NCBI GenBank assembly: GCA_963710735.1
Contig: CAVQBN010000005.1
Span: forward strand, 62,001-126,000
DNA: 64,000 nucleotides
DNA from: FEN-1297 sp963710735
GTDB taxonomy: Bacteria > Bacteroidota > Ignavibacteria > Ignavibacteriales > Ignavibacteriaceae
Direction: 5' to 3'
Below the pieces are notes generated by a model. The model made no database searches. It was given only the letters and a program-made list of their open reading frames with translations, and was not told the origin of the DNA. Each line of letters begins with the position of its first letter. Position 1 is the first letter of the stretch. Made by a program: the position numbers and the translations under genes. Positions 8,859-17,797 of this stretch are shown in pieces.

Positions 8859-9513
8859 TTACCTTATTATATTTTTTAACTCAGTCGCTGCTGCTGATAC
8901 ATTATCTGATTTGAATATTGATGAGCCAACCACAAAAACATCACAACCGGCTTCTAATGCAGGTCCTATTGTCTTGTTATTTATACCTCCGTCAATTTCA
9001 ATTAAAAAATTTGCATTTGATTTTTTTCTAAGCTCAACTGCTTCTTTAACTTTTTTTATTGAGTTCTGTATAAATTTTTGGCCGCCAAATCCTGGATTGA
9101 CAGACATTATCAGCAAGAGATCCAAGTTATTCAGTTATATCTTTAAGAAAATCAACCGGGGTTGAAGGATTAATTGCAACACCGGATTTCATTCCTAATT
9201 CTTTTATTTTTGTTAATGTTCTATCTAGATGAATCACGGCTTCCTGATGGACTGTTAAAGAATTTGTGCCTGCATCAGCAAAGCTTTCTAAATATTTATC
9301 TGGGTTTTCAATCATCAAATGAACATCTAACGGAAGTTTTGTTGCCTTTCTAGCAGCCTTAACAATGATTGGGCCGAATGTTAGATTAGGAACAAAATGT
9401 CCATCCATTATATCGCAGTGAATCCAGTCGGCGCCTCCAATTTCAACAAGCCTGATCTGCTGAGTTAAATTTGATAGATCTGCGGATAATATAGATGGAG
9501 CTAGTATTTTCAT
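8859..9513 (-). pseudogene. rpe: Ribulose-phosphate 3-epimerase, broken by one frameshift
   Basis: Pentose-phosphate and Calvin-cycle epimerase (ribulose-5-P to xylulose-5-P). The N-terminal part (9513 to 9127) has APSILSADLSNL, DWIHCDIMDGHFVPNLTFGP and PLDVHLMIENPDKY. The C-terminal part (9125 to 8859) has the other half of the barrel: LIMSVNPGFGGQKF, EIDGGINNKT and FVVGSSIFKSDN. The halves lie in different frames. The reading stops at TAA (9129-9127) right after DITE; removing one base there (GAATAAC) joins the parts seamlessly into a normal protein of about 217 residues. Every catalytic residue is present in one half or the other. This is one extra base in an otherwise intact gene, so a sequencing error, a fresh mutation or recoding are all possible. 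The start codon touches the stop of the PASTA gene. Confidence 0.9.
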
Positions 9514-10301
9514 TATTGTCCTGAATTTTGATGTTCATTATCTGAGTCTGCTGCTTGAGTAACAAATAAATCCACAGAGTCACCGGGGTTTAGTTTATTG
9601 CCTTTGCTCGGATATTGATCAAGGACAGTATTCGGCAGCAGTGAAAATGACCTTTGATAATTAATTTTACCTACTTTTAAGGAACTATCTGCTAACACTT
9701 TTTCTGCTTCTGCTAATGACTTTCCGATTAGGTTGGGAACTAAAATAGAGCCTATTCCCTGCCCTATGCTTAAGCTTACCCCAACAGAATCGCCTTGTTT
9801 GATCTCGGTTCCGGCAGTATATTGTTGATCAAAAATCATATCTTTAGGGTTATCCGAAGCAACTGAATCTACTTTACCTAAATTTAATCCTAATCTTTCA
9901 AGTGAGAATCGTGCATCAACAAGAGATTTTCCCTTTAACACTGGAACGGATACAATTGGCTCACCGCCGCTTATAACTAAGTATATTCTTCGATTAATTT
10001 TTACAATATCATTCGCGCCGGGCCTTTGAAAAATTATTGTACCTTTGGGATATTGTATTTCATAGGTTGTATCACTTAGTATTGGAACCAGGTCAGAATC
10101 TTTAAGCGTTTTAAATGCATCCATTTCCTTCAAACCAACAACATTGGGTACCTTTTTCTCAGGGGAACTAACATACCAAGGCATTACGATGGAATTCATG
10201 AGCCAAACAAACACAACAAATACCACAAATGCTATTAACAGCTTCTTTAAAAACGAGTTATGTAGGATTTTTTTCATTGAATCAAATATATCAAAAGCCA
10301 T
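9513..10301 (-). CDS. Membrane-anchored PASTA-repeat protein without kinase domain
   Basis: Single-pass protein with one membrane helix (LLIAFVVFVVFVWLMN, about residues 19-36) and three PASTA repeats. The repeats start at VPNVVGLKEMDAFKTL, VPVLKGKSLVDARFSL and VPNLIGKSLAEAEKVL, each with the V-P-x-x-x-G-x-S/x-x-x-A-x-x-x-L pattern. PASTA domains bind muropeptides or uncrosslinked peptidoglycan in kinases and PBPs. Here there is no kinase and no penicillin-binding domain, so it is probably a cell-wall-binding accessory protein. It abuts rpe; in Firmicutes the PASTA kinase prkC is also near rpe. I use the ATG at 10301; a TTG at 10316 is possible. Confidence 0.82.
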   Translation of the reverse strand: MAFDIFDSMKKILHNSFLKKLLIAFVVFVVFVWLMNSIVMPWYVSSPEKKVPNVVGLKEMDAFKTLKDSDLVPILSDTTYEIQYPKGTIIFQRPGANDIVKINRRIYLVISGGEPIVSVPVLKGKSLVDARFSLERLGLNLGKVDSVASDNPKDMIFDQQYTAGTEIKQGDSVGVSLSIGQGIGSILVPNLIGKSLAEAEKVLADSSLKVGKINYQRSFSLLPNTVLDQYPSKGNKLNPGDSVDLFVTQAADSDNEHQNSGQ

Positions 10302-10516
10302 TTTCTTAAACAACAAAATGACTTATAAATGCAACATTTATTGTTATCTATGTCAATATACAACTAAACAATATTATGAAAAGAACTAAAAAAAAATTAT
10401 ATTTGTCATCAATTAACTTTCATTTGAAATTTAAAACAGCATACGCAATACCTATAAAATAGATGCCTACAAGAGTACAAAATCTCATCACCAATCATCA
10501 TAAATGAGGTAAACTA

Positions 10517-12016
10517 ATGTTCAAAAATCACCCAAAAGGCTTATATGTTTTGTTCTTTACCGAAATGTGGGAAAGATTCGGTTTTTATACGATGCTATCA
10601 ATTTTCGTTCTTTATTTAGGAGAAAATTTTCATTGGAGTGATACCACAACCGGTAATGTTTATGGATTATTTTTAGGCGGCGTTTACTTTACACCTCTAA
10701 TCGGCGGATGGCTTGCCGACAATATTTTCGGATATAGTAAAACAATTATTATGGGAGCATTAACTCTTGCAATAGGTTATGCTTTAATGGCAGTCCCGAC
10801 AAAAGAAACATCCTTTTTATATCTGGCGTTAGTTGTTGTTGTTATAGGAAACGGATTATTTAAAGCAAATATTTCGGTTTTGGTGGGCAATTTATATTCT
10901 CATGCAAACGGTTCCCTTAAAGACGCAGCATACAATATCTTCTACATGGGCATAAATGTCGGAGCCTTCTTTGCTCCATTTGGTGCCGATGCAATCAAAA
11001 ATTTTATGATGAAAAATTTCCACGCAACCCTGGCTGAAGGTTATAACGCGGCTTTTGGTTTGGCTGCAATTGGAATGCTTCTTTCAATTGTTGTTTTCAC
11101 TGTTTTTAGAAAGCATTATAAAGAAGCTGATTACAAATCCAAGGATAAAGGAAATGAACACAGGGACATTGTCTTGACAAAGCAACAGGAAAAAGACAGA
11201 ATTGTAGCCTTGATTACCATATTTGCAATTGTAATTTTCTTTTGGATGATCTATTATCAGAATGGTTTTACTCTTACACTTTTTGCCAAAAACTATACTG
11301 TTTCTAGTGTTGGAAAATGGACTTATTTATTATTCGATCCTATTGGATTATTTGCCATAATTGCTATTATCTTGGGACTTGCGGGAATTATTAACAAAAA
11401 GACTTCCAGCAAGTTAAAAACATGGAGCGGTATTGTTGTAGTTGTAGCTCTTGCTATTGAAATTTATAAAATGAATACCCTCCCATCATCAAACCCTATT
11501 GCACCCGAATTATTCCAAACATTTAATCCGATGTTTATTGTATTCCTAACACCTATTATTGTTGGGATTTTTGCATGGTTAAACAAAAAGAAGAAAGAAC
11601 CTTCTACGCCAGGTAAAATGGGTTTAGCAATGGTAATTACGGCTTTTGCATATTTAATTATGATATTTGCCGCTTACGGTTTACCGAAAATTGAAGCTAA
11701 TACTGTTCAAAGTTTTGGACATGTAACCCCTTACTGGTTAATTTCTACTTATTTTGTTATGACAATAGCAGAGCTATTCTTAAGCCCAATGGGACTTTCA
11801 TTTGTTTCTAAAGTTGCACCACCCAGAATGAAAGGCTTGATGATGGGCGGATGGTTTGTTGCAAGTGCAGTCGGCAGTTATCTGTCCGGATTTATAGGTA
11901 GATTTTATCAGGAATGGCAGTTGTGGGAATTCTTTTTATTCTTATTAATTACTTCTCTAATTTCTGCTGGATTAGTTTTATTATTCTTAAAGAGATTGAG
12001 AAGAGCTACAGAATAA
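10517..12016 (+). CDS. POT/PTR2-family proton-dependent oligopeptide transporter
   Basis: Major-facilitator-superfamily symporter for di- and tripeptides in the inner membrane. The 499-residue protein has the POT signature FTEMWERFGFYTML (ExxERF at residues 17-22) and the second signature GGVYFTPLIGGWLADNIFG, then NIFYMGINVGAFFAP. About 12-14 membrane helices are visible. Length is normal. It is monocistronic, with a possible Bacteroidetes -7 box TATATTTG at 10398-10405 and a strong terminator at 12041. The ATG follows a GGTAA-rich leader. Confidence 0.92.
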   Translation: MFKNHPKGLYVLFFTEMWERFGFYTMLSIFVLYLGENFHWSDTTTGNVYGLFLGGVYFTPLIGGWLADNIFGYSKTIIMGALTLAIGYALMAVPTKETSFLYLALVVVVIGNGLFKANISVLVGNLYSHANGSLKDAAYNIFYMGINVGAFFAPFGADAIKNFMMKNFHATLAEGYNAAFGLAAIGMLLSIVVFTVFRKHYKEADYKSKDKGNEHRDIVLTKQQEKDRIVALITIFAIVIFFWMIYYQNGFTLTLFAKNYTVSSVGKWTYLLFDPIGLFAIIAIILGLAGIINKKTSSKLKTWSGIVVVVALAIEIYKMNTLPSSNPIAPELFQTFNPMFIVFLTPIIVGIFAWLNKKKKEPSTPGKMGLAMVITAFAYLIMIFAAYGLPKIEANTVQSFGHVTPYWLISTYFVMTIAELFLSPMGLSFVSKVAPPRMKGLMMGGWFVASAVGSYLSGFIGRFYQEWQLWEFFLFLLITSLISAGLVLLFLKRLRRATE

Positions 12017-12040
12017 GATTGGAAAACCTTAATATATTTT

Positions 12041-12084
12041 CATCCCCTAATTAGTCGATAAGAAGAATTAGGGGATTTCTATTT
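12041..12084 (+). terminator. Terminator after the POT gene
   Basis: Perfect 11-bp stem ATCCCCTAATT (12041-12051) / AATTAGGGGAT (12065-12075) with a 13-base loop, followed by TTCTATTTT. It lies 24 bases after the transporter stop. Confidence 0.88.
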
Positions 12085-12148
12085 TAAAAAAAGTTATGCC
12101 TTTTATAGTTAATTTTATACCAGAAATTATTTTTATGAATATGGGCAA

Positions 12149-13779
12149 ATGCTAAAAAATTATTTCTTTCTTAATAGATTTATAATTGAAGCCGGCAAGA
12201 TATTAGCTGGAAGTAAACTGATATCAATATTTTCTCAAGAAAAAGATATGCTGATAATCGAATTCTTGAAAAATAAATCTAAATACTATATTGAAATTTC
12301 TGTCAACCCGGGCTTCCCTTTTATTAATCTTAAAGAGAATTACAACAGAGCAAAGAAAAATACAATTGATTTTTTTGAAGAAATTACAGGAGCAAAATTC
12401 CAATCAATAAGTATAGCGGATTCGGATAGGATATTAAGAATTAGTACAAACAAAGGATACTTGTATTTTTTAATCCGGGGTAAATTTACAAATGTTTGTT
12501 TTATTGAAGAAGGAAACAGTTTAAACATTTTAAAAATCCGCCTGATATAAATAATAGTAAAATTCTTACTGACGAACTAAAAACGATTAATTTTATTACA
12601 CATTTTAATACCCCTGCACTGCCACAGGATTTAGAACTCACATTAAATACATTTAAGGAAAAATATCCGTACATCGGCAAAGAGATAGTTTCCGAAGCAA
12701 AATATCGATGCGGTAATGAAGAAATTAAAGAGATAATATCCGCAATTCCTGAAATTATTAATGAAATTAATAAGGGAGAGCTTGCGGTATTTATAGACGA
12801 AACGAATTATCTTTTACATCTCGGCGTAAAAACATTTCATATATTTCCATATACTTCGATTTTATTATTTAAGGATATACCCGGTGCCGTAAATTATTAC
12901 ATTTCCAAAAAGTATTATTTCGAACAGTTATTGTATAAAAAAAAGAGAATTGGAAAACATCTGGATAAGGAATTGTCCAGAATTACTTCAAAATTAAATA
13001 ATTTAAAAGCTTCACTGGAAAGAGGAAGTAAAGAAAAAGAATTAAATAAACTCGGCAATTTATTGTTAATCAATTTATATTTAATCCATCATGGGATGAA
13101 GAGTATTGAGCTTATCGATATATACAATGATAATTTACCTATAACCATAAAACTGGATGAAACTTTATCTCCGAAGAAAAACATAGACAATTATTTTGAT
13201 AAATCAAGAAGTGATAAAATTAAGTTAGAAAAGTCTGCACAGCTTTACAAAAATACTTCCGAGCAATTTTTGAAACTGAAGAATTTAGAAGATCAATTTA
13301 TTGCTGCCAAAGAAATTGAGGATTATAATATTATTATGAAAGAGTTAAAAATTAATGACAAATCTGGCGATAAGAATGATCATGAAAGCCAGTTCAACTT
13401 TAAGCATTATATAATCGAGGGTAAGTATCATGTTTTCGTTGGTAAAGACAGCAAGAATAATGATTTGTTAACAACAAAATTTGCAAAACAAAATGATTAT
13501 TGGTTCCATGCCAGAAGCGTCCCAGGTTCTCATGTGGTCTTAAGAGTAGACAATAATAAAGAGATTATACCTAAATCTATTTTGAAAAAGACGGCTTCAT
13601 TAGCTGCTTATCATAGTAAAGCCAAAACAGCCGGTCTTGTACCGGTTTCATATACACAAAAAAAATATGTTGTTAAAAAGAAAGGAATGGAAGCCGGCAA
13701 AGTGGCTCTATTAAAAGAAGATGTTTTGATTGTAAAACCCGAAATACCCCAAAGCTGTGAATTTATTTTAAAAGATTAA
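12149..13779 (+). pseudogene. rqcH: NFACT-family ribosome quality-control protein, broken by one frameshift
   Basis: RqcH/Rqc2-type NFACT protein, which binds stalled 50S subunits and recruits tRNA-Ala to add C-terminal alanine tails. The N-terminal NFACT-N part (12149 to about 12530) runs in one frame. After ATTTTAAAAATCC (12527-12539) it continues in another frame as FKNPPDINNSKILTDEL and on through the coiled-coil middle (KHLDKELSRITSKLNNLKA) to the NFACT-R domain (YWFHARSVPGSHVVLR, SLAAYHSKAKTAG). Adding one T to the T4 run restores about 543 codons. The rest is free of stops, so this is a single homopolymer deletion, either an assembly error or a recent lesion. The second half has no start of its own. 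Confidence 0.87.
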
Positions 13780-14029
13780 TATCTTAGTCCATAATGATTA
13801 GGGTAATTAATTAATTTAGCTATATATTTATAATAGTAAATTTTAGAAAATAATTATTCTCCCGACTATTAAAATTATTTCTAATATTTATAATTCTGAA
13901 TCATATAACTCTTCAATCAGAATTTTTTTATTTGATACTAGAAGTGAAAAAAATTTGTTCTACATAAAAAGATAAAAGTTATCTTTATTTAATTCACTAA
14001 TTCACAACCAATAACAGGGAGAGCGACTT

Positions 14030-15295
14030 ATGGTTGATAGTATCTGTATATTCGAAGGCATCTATTATACTCGCCTTCTGCCCTTGGTTTACTTTAGACC
14101 CCAATATGATCTTAGATGCGGAATACTTACGCTTAGAGAAAAAGTATTGCGCCAATTTTCTGATATTCCTGCATCACTGCATTGCAGAGGTTATTTAAGC
14201 GATGTACTAAAACAGCAAAATCCAAATATTGATGTAAATGAAATTAAAGGTAAAAGCTGTTTATTTATAAATGGCAGGGTGATCGCTGATGCAAACTTTC
14301 GATCCAAAATATCTTTAGACGGTGTTGATAAATTATATGTTAAAGGTGATACAATTGTTGCCGCTAAAGTCAGCGGCAGTAAGTTGGATGCATTAAAACA
14401 TCAGTTATCAGATCTATTTACATTTTCGGATTTTAATGATCTTGTAAAAGAAGAAATCGATGTTAATGTTGTTAATTATCCATGGGATTTGATAGGCAAC
14501 AACGGGAAACAAATTATTGAAGACTTTAATTTACTTACCGGTTCATTTAAGGGGACCAAAATAAAAGGCCAGGTTTATGATGGTGCACATCTTATCAATA
14601 AAGAAAATATATTTATTGATGAAGGTGCCAAAATTAAACCCGGAGTTGTGTTAGATGCGGAAGAAGGGCCGATTTATATTGGGAAAAATGTGGTGGTTTA
14701 TCCCAATGCAACCATTGAAGGCCCAGCATATATCGGCGATGATTCTAAAATTAAAATCGGTGCTAAAATTTATGAAGACACAAGTATCGGACCGGTTTGT
14801 AAAGTCGGAGGCGAGGTTGAGGCCTCAATAATCCATTCATTTTCTAACAAACAGCACGATGGTTTTCTCGGTCACTCATATTTGGGAATGTGGGTAAACC
14901 TTGGCGCTGACACAAATAACAGCGACCTGAAAAATAACTACGGCAGTGTTAAAGTTGTTATTAATGGAGAACAGGTTGACAGCGGTTCTATGTTTGTGGG
15001 ACTAACGGTTGGTGATCATTCAAAAAGTGCAATTAACACGATGTTTAATACAGGCACTGTTGTCGGAGTTTCAAGTAATATTTTCGGCGGCAGTTTTCCA
15101 AATAAATACATCCCGTCGTTTTCATGGGGAGGTTCAGAAGCTATAACCAGTTATGACTTGGAAAGAAGTATCGAGGTTGCCAAACGTGTTATGAGAAGAA
15201 GAAAAATTGAAATGACAGATAATGATGAACGGCTTTTCAGGAAAATATATGACCTAACTAAAGAAGAAAGAAGAAAAAGAGGTATGCCTAATTAA
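14030..15295 (+). CDS. GlmU-like bifunctional nucleotidyltransferase/acetyltransferase (Bacteroidetes type)
   Basis: Matches in layout the alternative GlmU family of Bacteroidetes (UDP-GlcNAc diphosphorylase / glucosamine-1-phosphate acetyltransferase). The N-terminal half (1-190) begins ICIFEGIYYTRLLPLVYFRP and lacks the canonical LxAGxGTRM pyrophosphorylase loop. The C-terminal half is a left-handed beta-helix with hexapeptides (IFIDEGAKIKPGVVLDAEEG, IYIGKNVVVYPNATIEGP, AYIGDDSKIKIGAKI). It also has FLGHSYLGMWVNLGADTNNS and a C-terminal charged helix. Length is 421 residues. It sits 84 bases before nagB, which makes the hexosamine-phosphate pool, and this supports a UDP-GlcNAc role. Activity of the N-terminal half is inferred from the family only. 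Confidence 0.8.
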   Translation: MVDSICIFEGIYYTRLLPLVYFRPQYDLRCGILTLREKVLRQFSDIPASLHCRGYLSDVLKQQNPNIDVNEIKGKSCLFINGRVIADANFRSKISLDGVDKLYVKGDTIVAAKVSGSKLDALKHQLSDLFTFSDFNDLVKEEIDVNVVNYPWDLIGNNGKQIIEDFNLLTGSFKGTKIKGQVYDGAHLINKENIFIDEGAKIKPGVVLDAEEGPIYIGKNVVVYPNATIEGPAYIGDDSKIKIGAKIYEDTSIGPVCKVGGEVEASIIHSFSNKQHDGFLGHSYLGMWVNLGADTNNSDLKNNYGSVKVVINGEQVDSGSMFVGLTVGDHSKSAINTMFNTGTVVGVSSNIFGGSFPNKYIPSFSWGGSEAITSYDLERSIEVAKRVMRRRKIEMTDNDERLFRKIYDLTKEERRKRGMPN

Positions 15296-15379
15296 TTATT
15301 TGATAATTAAAATCGGCCGACTCAAAATCATAATTCACAATAATATTTTTGTTTATTCTAAAAATTAAAAGGAGTAATT

Positions 15380-16192
15380 ATGCGACTCATCATTCAACCA
15401 GATTATGATATGGTCTCTAAGTGGGCAGCAAATTATGTTGCAAGCAGAATATTGGAATTTAAGCCAACTGCTTCAAAACGTTTTATCCTGGGATTACCGA
15501 CAGGTTCATCGCCGATTGGCATGTATAAAGAACTTGCTAAATTAAATAAAAAAGGAGTTGTTTCTTTTAAATATGTAACAACTTTTAATATGGATGAATA
15601 TGTTGCTTTGCCGGAAAATCATCCAGAGAGTTATCATTCGTTTATGTTCAATAATTTCTTTAATCATATCGATATAGACAAAAAATTTGTAAATATATTA
15701 AACGGGAATGCAAAAGATTTGGAAAAAGAATGTGCTGGTTATGAGAAGAGAATTAAGGATGCCGGCGGAATTAATCTATTTGTAGGAGGCATAGGACCGG
15801 ACGGCCACATTGCATTTAACGAACCTGGCTCTTCTATTGGTTCTCTTACTAGAGTAAAAACTTTAACTATGGATACTATAATTGCAAATTCAAGATTCTT
15901 TGATAATGATATTGATAAAGTTCCTAAAACTGCTTTAACTGTTGGTGTAAAAACCGTATTAGATTCTGAAGAAGTATTAATTATAATTAGCGGGCACAAT
16001 AAAGCCAGAGCCTTGGCAAAAGTAGTGGAAGAAGGAGTTAATCATATGTGGACGGTCAGCGCATTACAATTGCATCCTAAAGGCATGATTGTTTGCGATG
16101 ACGCTTCTAATTATGAATTGAAAGTCGGAACAGTAAAATATTTCAAAGATATTGAATCTGCTCATTTGGATCCGAAATCATTGTTAAAATAA
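15380..16192 (+). CDS. nagB: Glucosamine-6-phosphate deaminase
   Basis: Interconverts glucosamine-6-phosphate and fructose-6-phosphate plus ammonia. The 270-residue protein shows the full NagB set: LGLPTGSSPIGMYKEL (phosphate loop), FNMDEYVALPENHPESYHSF with the catalytic Asp, and GGIGPDGHIAFNEPGSS with the ring-opening His and base. The start is backed by AAAGGAG 6 bases upstream. It works after NagA (7.7 kb) and feeds or drains the GlmU-like product upstream. A strong terminator follows. Confidence 0.96.
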   Translation: MRLIIQPDYDMVSKWAANYVASRILEFKPTASKRFILGLPTGSSPIGMYKELAKLNKKGVVSFKYVTTFNMDEYVALPENHPESYHSFMFNNFFNHIDIDKKFVNILNGNAKDLEKECAGYEKRIKDAGGINLFVGGIGPDGHIAFNEPGSSIGSLTRVKTLTMDTIIANSRFFDNDIDKVPKTALTVGVKTVLDSEEVLIIISGHNKARALAKVVEEGVNHMWTVSALQLHPKGMIVCDDASNYELKVGTVKYFKDIESAHLDPKSLLK

Positions 16193-16197
16193 AAAAG

Positions 16198-16245
16198 AAA
16201 GACGGGAGTGCCCTCCACAGATTTCTCCGGAGCTCCCGTCTTTTT
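16198..16245 (+). terminator. Terminator after nagB
   Basis: Perfect 11-bp stem AAAGACGGGAG (16198-16208) / CTCCCGTCTTT (16233-16243), extended by T residues to 16245. It begins 5 bases after the nagB stop. Confidence 0.92.
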
Positions 16246-16673
16246 GGTATTGCTTAAACCTATAAAAGAACTTCAATTACAATAAACCTTCAAATAACAT
16301 GCCCACACTTATTCTTTATAAAAATAAAATAATGGGACTTTATAATTATTTTAATAATCTACAACTGAGATACATGGATTATTTTAGAACACATAAATAA
16401 TCAAAATTATTAGTATTTGATCGACTAAATACATCATCTGATAAAAGAGACTGCGTTCTTGTATAGGCAATAATTATAATATTCAATTAATTCGGTTTAA
16501 TGGACATTGATATTCAAAGGTAATCATTACATGATTTTTAGAAATTTGTGCAGAAATTACCGGTTATATTTCGTTATCAATTGAATTAATGATCGATAAA
16601 TAAGTGGGATTAAATTTAATATTTCGCTGTATGGATTAGATATTACTTTGATCGGGAAATATGACTTCTACAT
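16246..16673. other. Intergenic stretch without a gene
   Basis: 428 AT-rich bases between two converging genes (nagB and dapL). I found no ORF with a ribosome site, no tRNA and no clear hairpin on either strand. No strong terminator for dapL was recognised. Confidence 0.6.
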
Positions 16674-17783
16674 CTATACAAGTTGTTCTAAGATCTTCTC
16701 AAAGACTGATCGCCCTATAGAAATAACTTCATCGTCAGGTAAAAATTTAGGGTTGTGCAGCCCGTGATTTACACCCGTTGAAGTTCCAAGCCAAAACATA
16801 AATGAAGGATATTGATGTGAAATAAATCCGAAATCTTCGCCGGTCATTTTATAACCGCAATCGATAAAATTAAACTTAGAAGAAAGTACATGAAATAGTT
16901 TCTCGTATAATATTTTATCGACAATTACTTCAGGATAATTCGAACCTTGTTCGCATTTTATTTTAACTCCGGTAACTTGCTCAATTCCAGAAGTTTTTTC
17001 TTTAATTGTTTTATAATAATTTAATACTTTATTTCTGCTGAGGCCGCGCATTGTGCCCTCAAGCCGTGCCGAGCCAGGAGTTATATTTCTTACTTCACCA
17101 GCATTGATTTTGCCAATTCCAAATATAAATGGTTCTGAAATATCCCTCGGCATTTGATCAACAAAATCAACAAATAATCTTAAAGCATTAAAAGCATTTT
17201 TACCTTCAGACGGGAAAGCAACATGTGAACTGATGCCTTCAAAATCAATATTAACTTCAAGCGAAGAAGCAAACAAAACTCCCATTGTACTCGCTACCGT
17301 TCCCTTAGCATAATCATCCGTAACGTGAAGTGCAAATGCATTATCAATTTTATAATTATTAAATATTCCGGTATTAAAAAACTCTTTTGCTCCTCCCCCG
17401 CTCTCTTCGGCAGGCTGAAATAAAAATAATAGATTTTTCTGAATATTTTGATGAAGAACTTCTTGAATAAAATCAAAAAGAATTGAAGTGTGAACATCAT
17501 GCCCGCATGCGTGCATATAATCATTTTTCGATTTGAATTCTATATCATTTTGTTCCTTAATAGGCAGTGCATCAATATCCGCCCGAAAAAGTGAATATCC
17601 TTTGTTGTTGCATTTATATTCGACTAGCAATCCGGTTTTGTAAGGAGTGTGAATTTTTAACTTTTCCGAGTCATCCAGCTTTTTAATAGAATCTATTAAT
17701 AATTTAGTTGTTTCAAACTCATTGAAAGCCAATTCCGGATTTTGATGTAATTTATGTCTTATTTCTATCGGATCGATTCTCAT
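16674..17783 (-). CDS. dapL: M20-family deacetylase, likely N-acetyldiaminopimelate deacetylase
   Basis: M20D metallopeptidase-fold amidohydrolase. Metal-binding motifs are HACGHDVHTS (about residues 92-101), PAEESGGGA and the late TGEDFGFISHQYP; FRADIDALPI marks the first metal ligand. The 369-residue length fits. Sequence alone would allow a hippurate or IAA-amino-acid hydrolase, but it is the last gene of dapA-dapB-dapH-lysC with a 14-base gap. The acyltransferase in that operon is the acetyl type (DapH), so deacetylation of N-acetyl-LL-diaminopimelate is the best reading. The upper diaminopimelate route is then complete except for the aminotransferase step. Confidence 0.8.
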   Translation of the reverse strand: MRIDPIEIRHKLHQNPELAFNEFETTKLLIDSIKKLDDSEKLKIHTPYKTGLLVEYKCNNKGYSLFRADIDALPIKEQNDIEFKSKNDYMHACGHDVHTSILFDFIQEVLHQNIQKNLLFLFQPAEESGGGAKEFFNTGIFNNYKIDNAFALHVTDDYAKGTVASTMGVLFASSLEVNIDFEGISSHVAFPSEGKNAFNALRLFVDFVDQMPRDISEPFIFGIGKINAGEVRNITPGSARLEGTMRGLSRNKVLNYYKTIKEKTSGIEQVTGVKIKCEQGSNYPEVIVDKILYEKLFHVLSSKFNFIDCGYKMTGEDFGFISHQYPSFMFWLGTSTGVNHGLHNPKFLPDDEVISIGRSVFEKILEQLV

Positions 17784-17797
17784 TTATAATTTACGCA

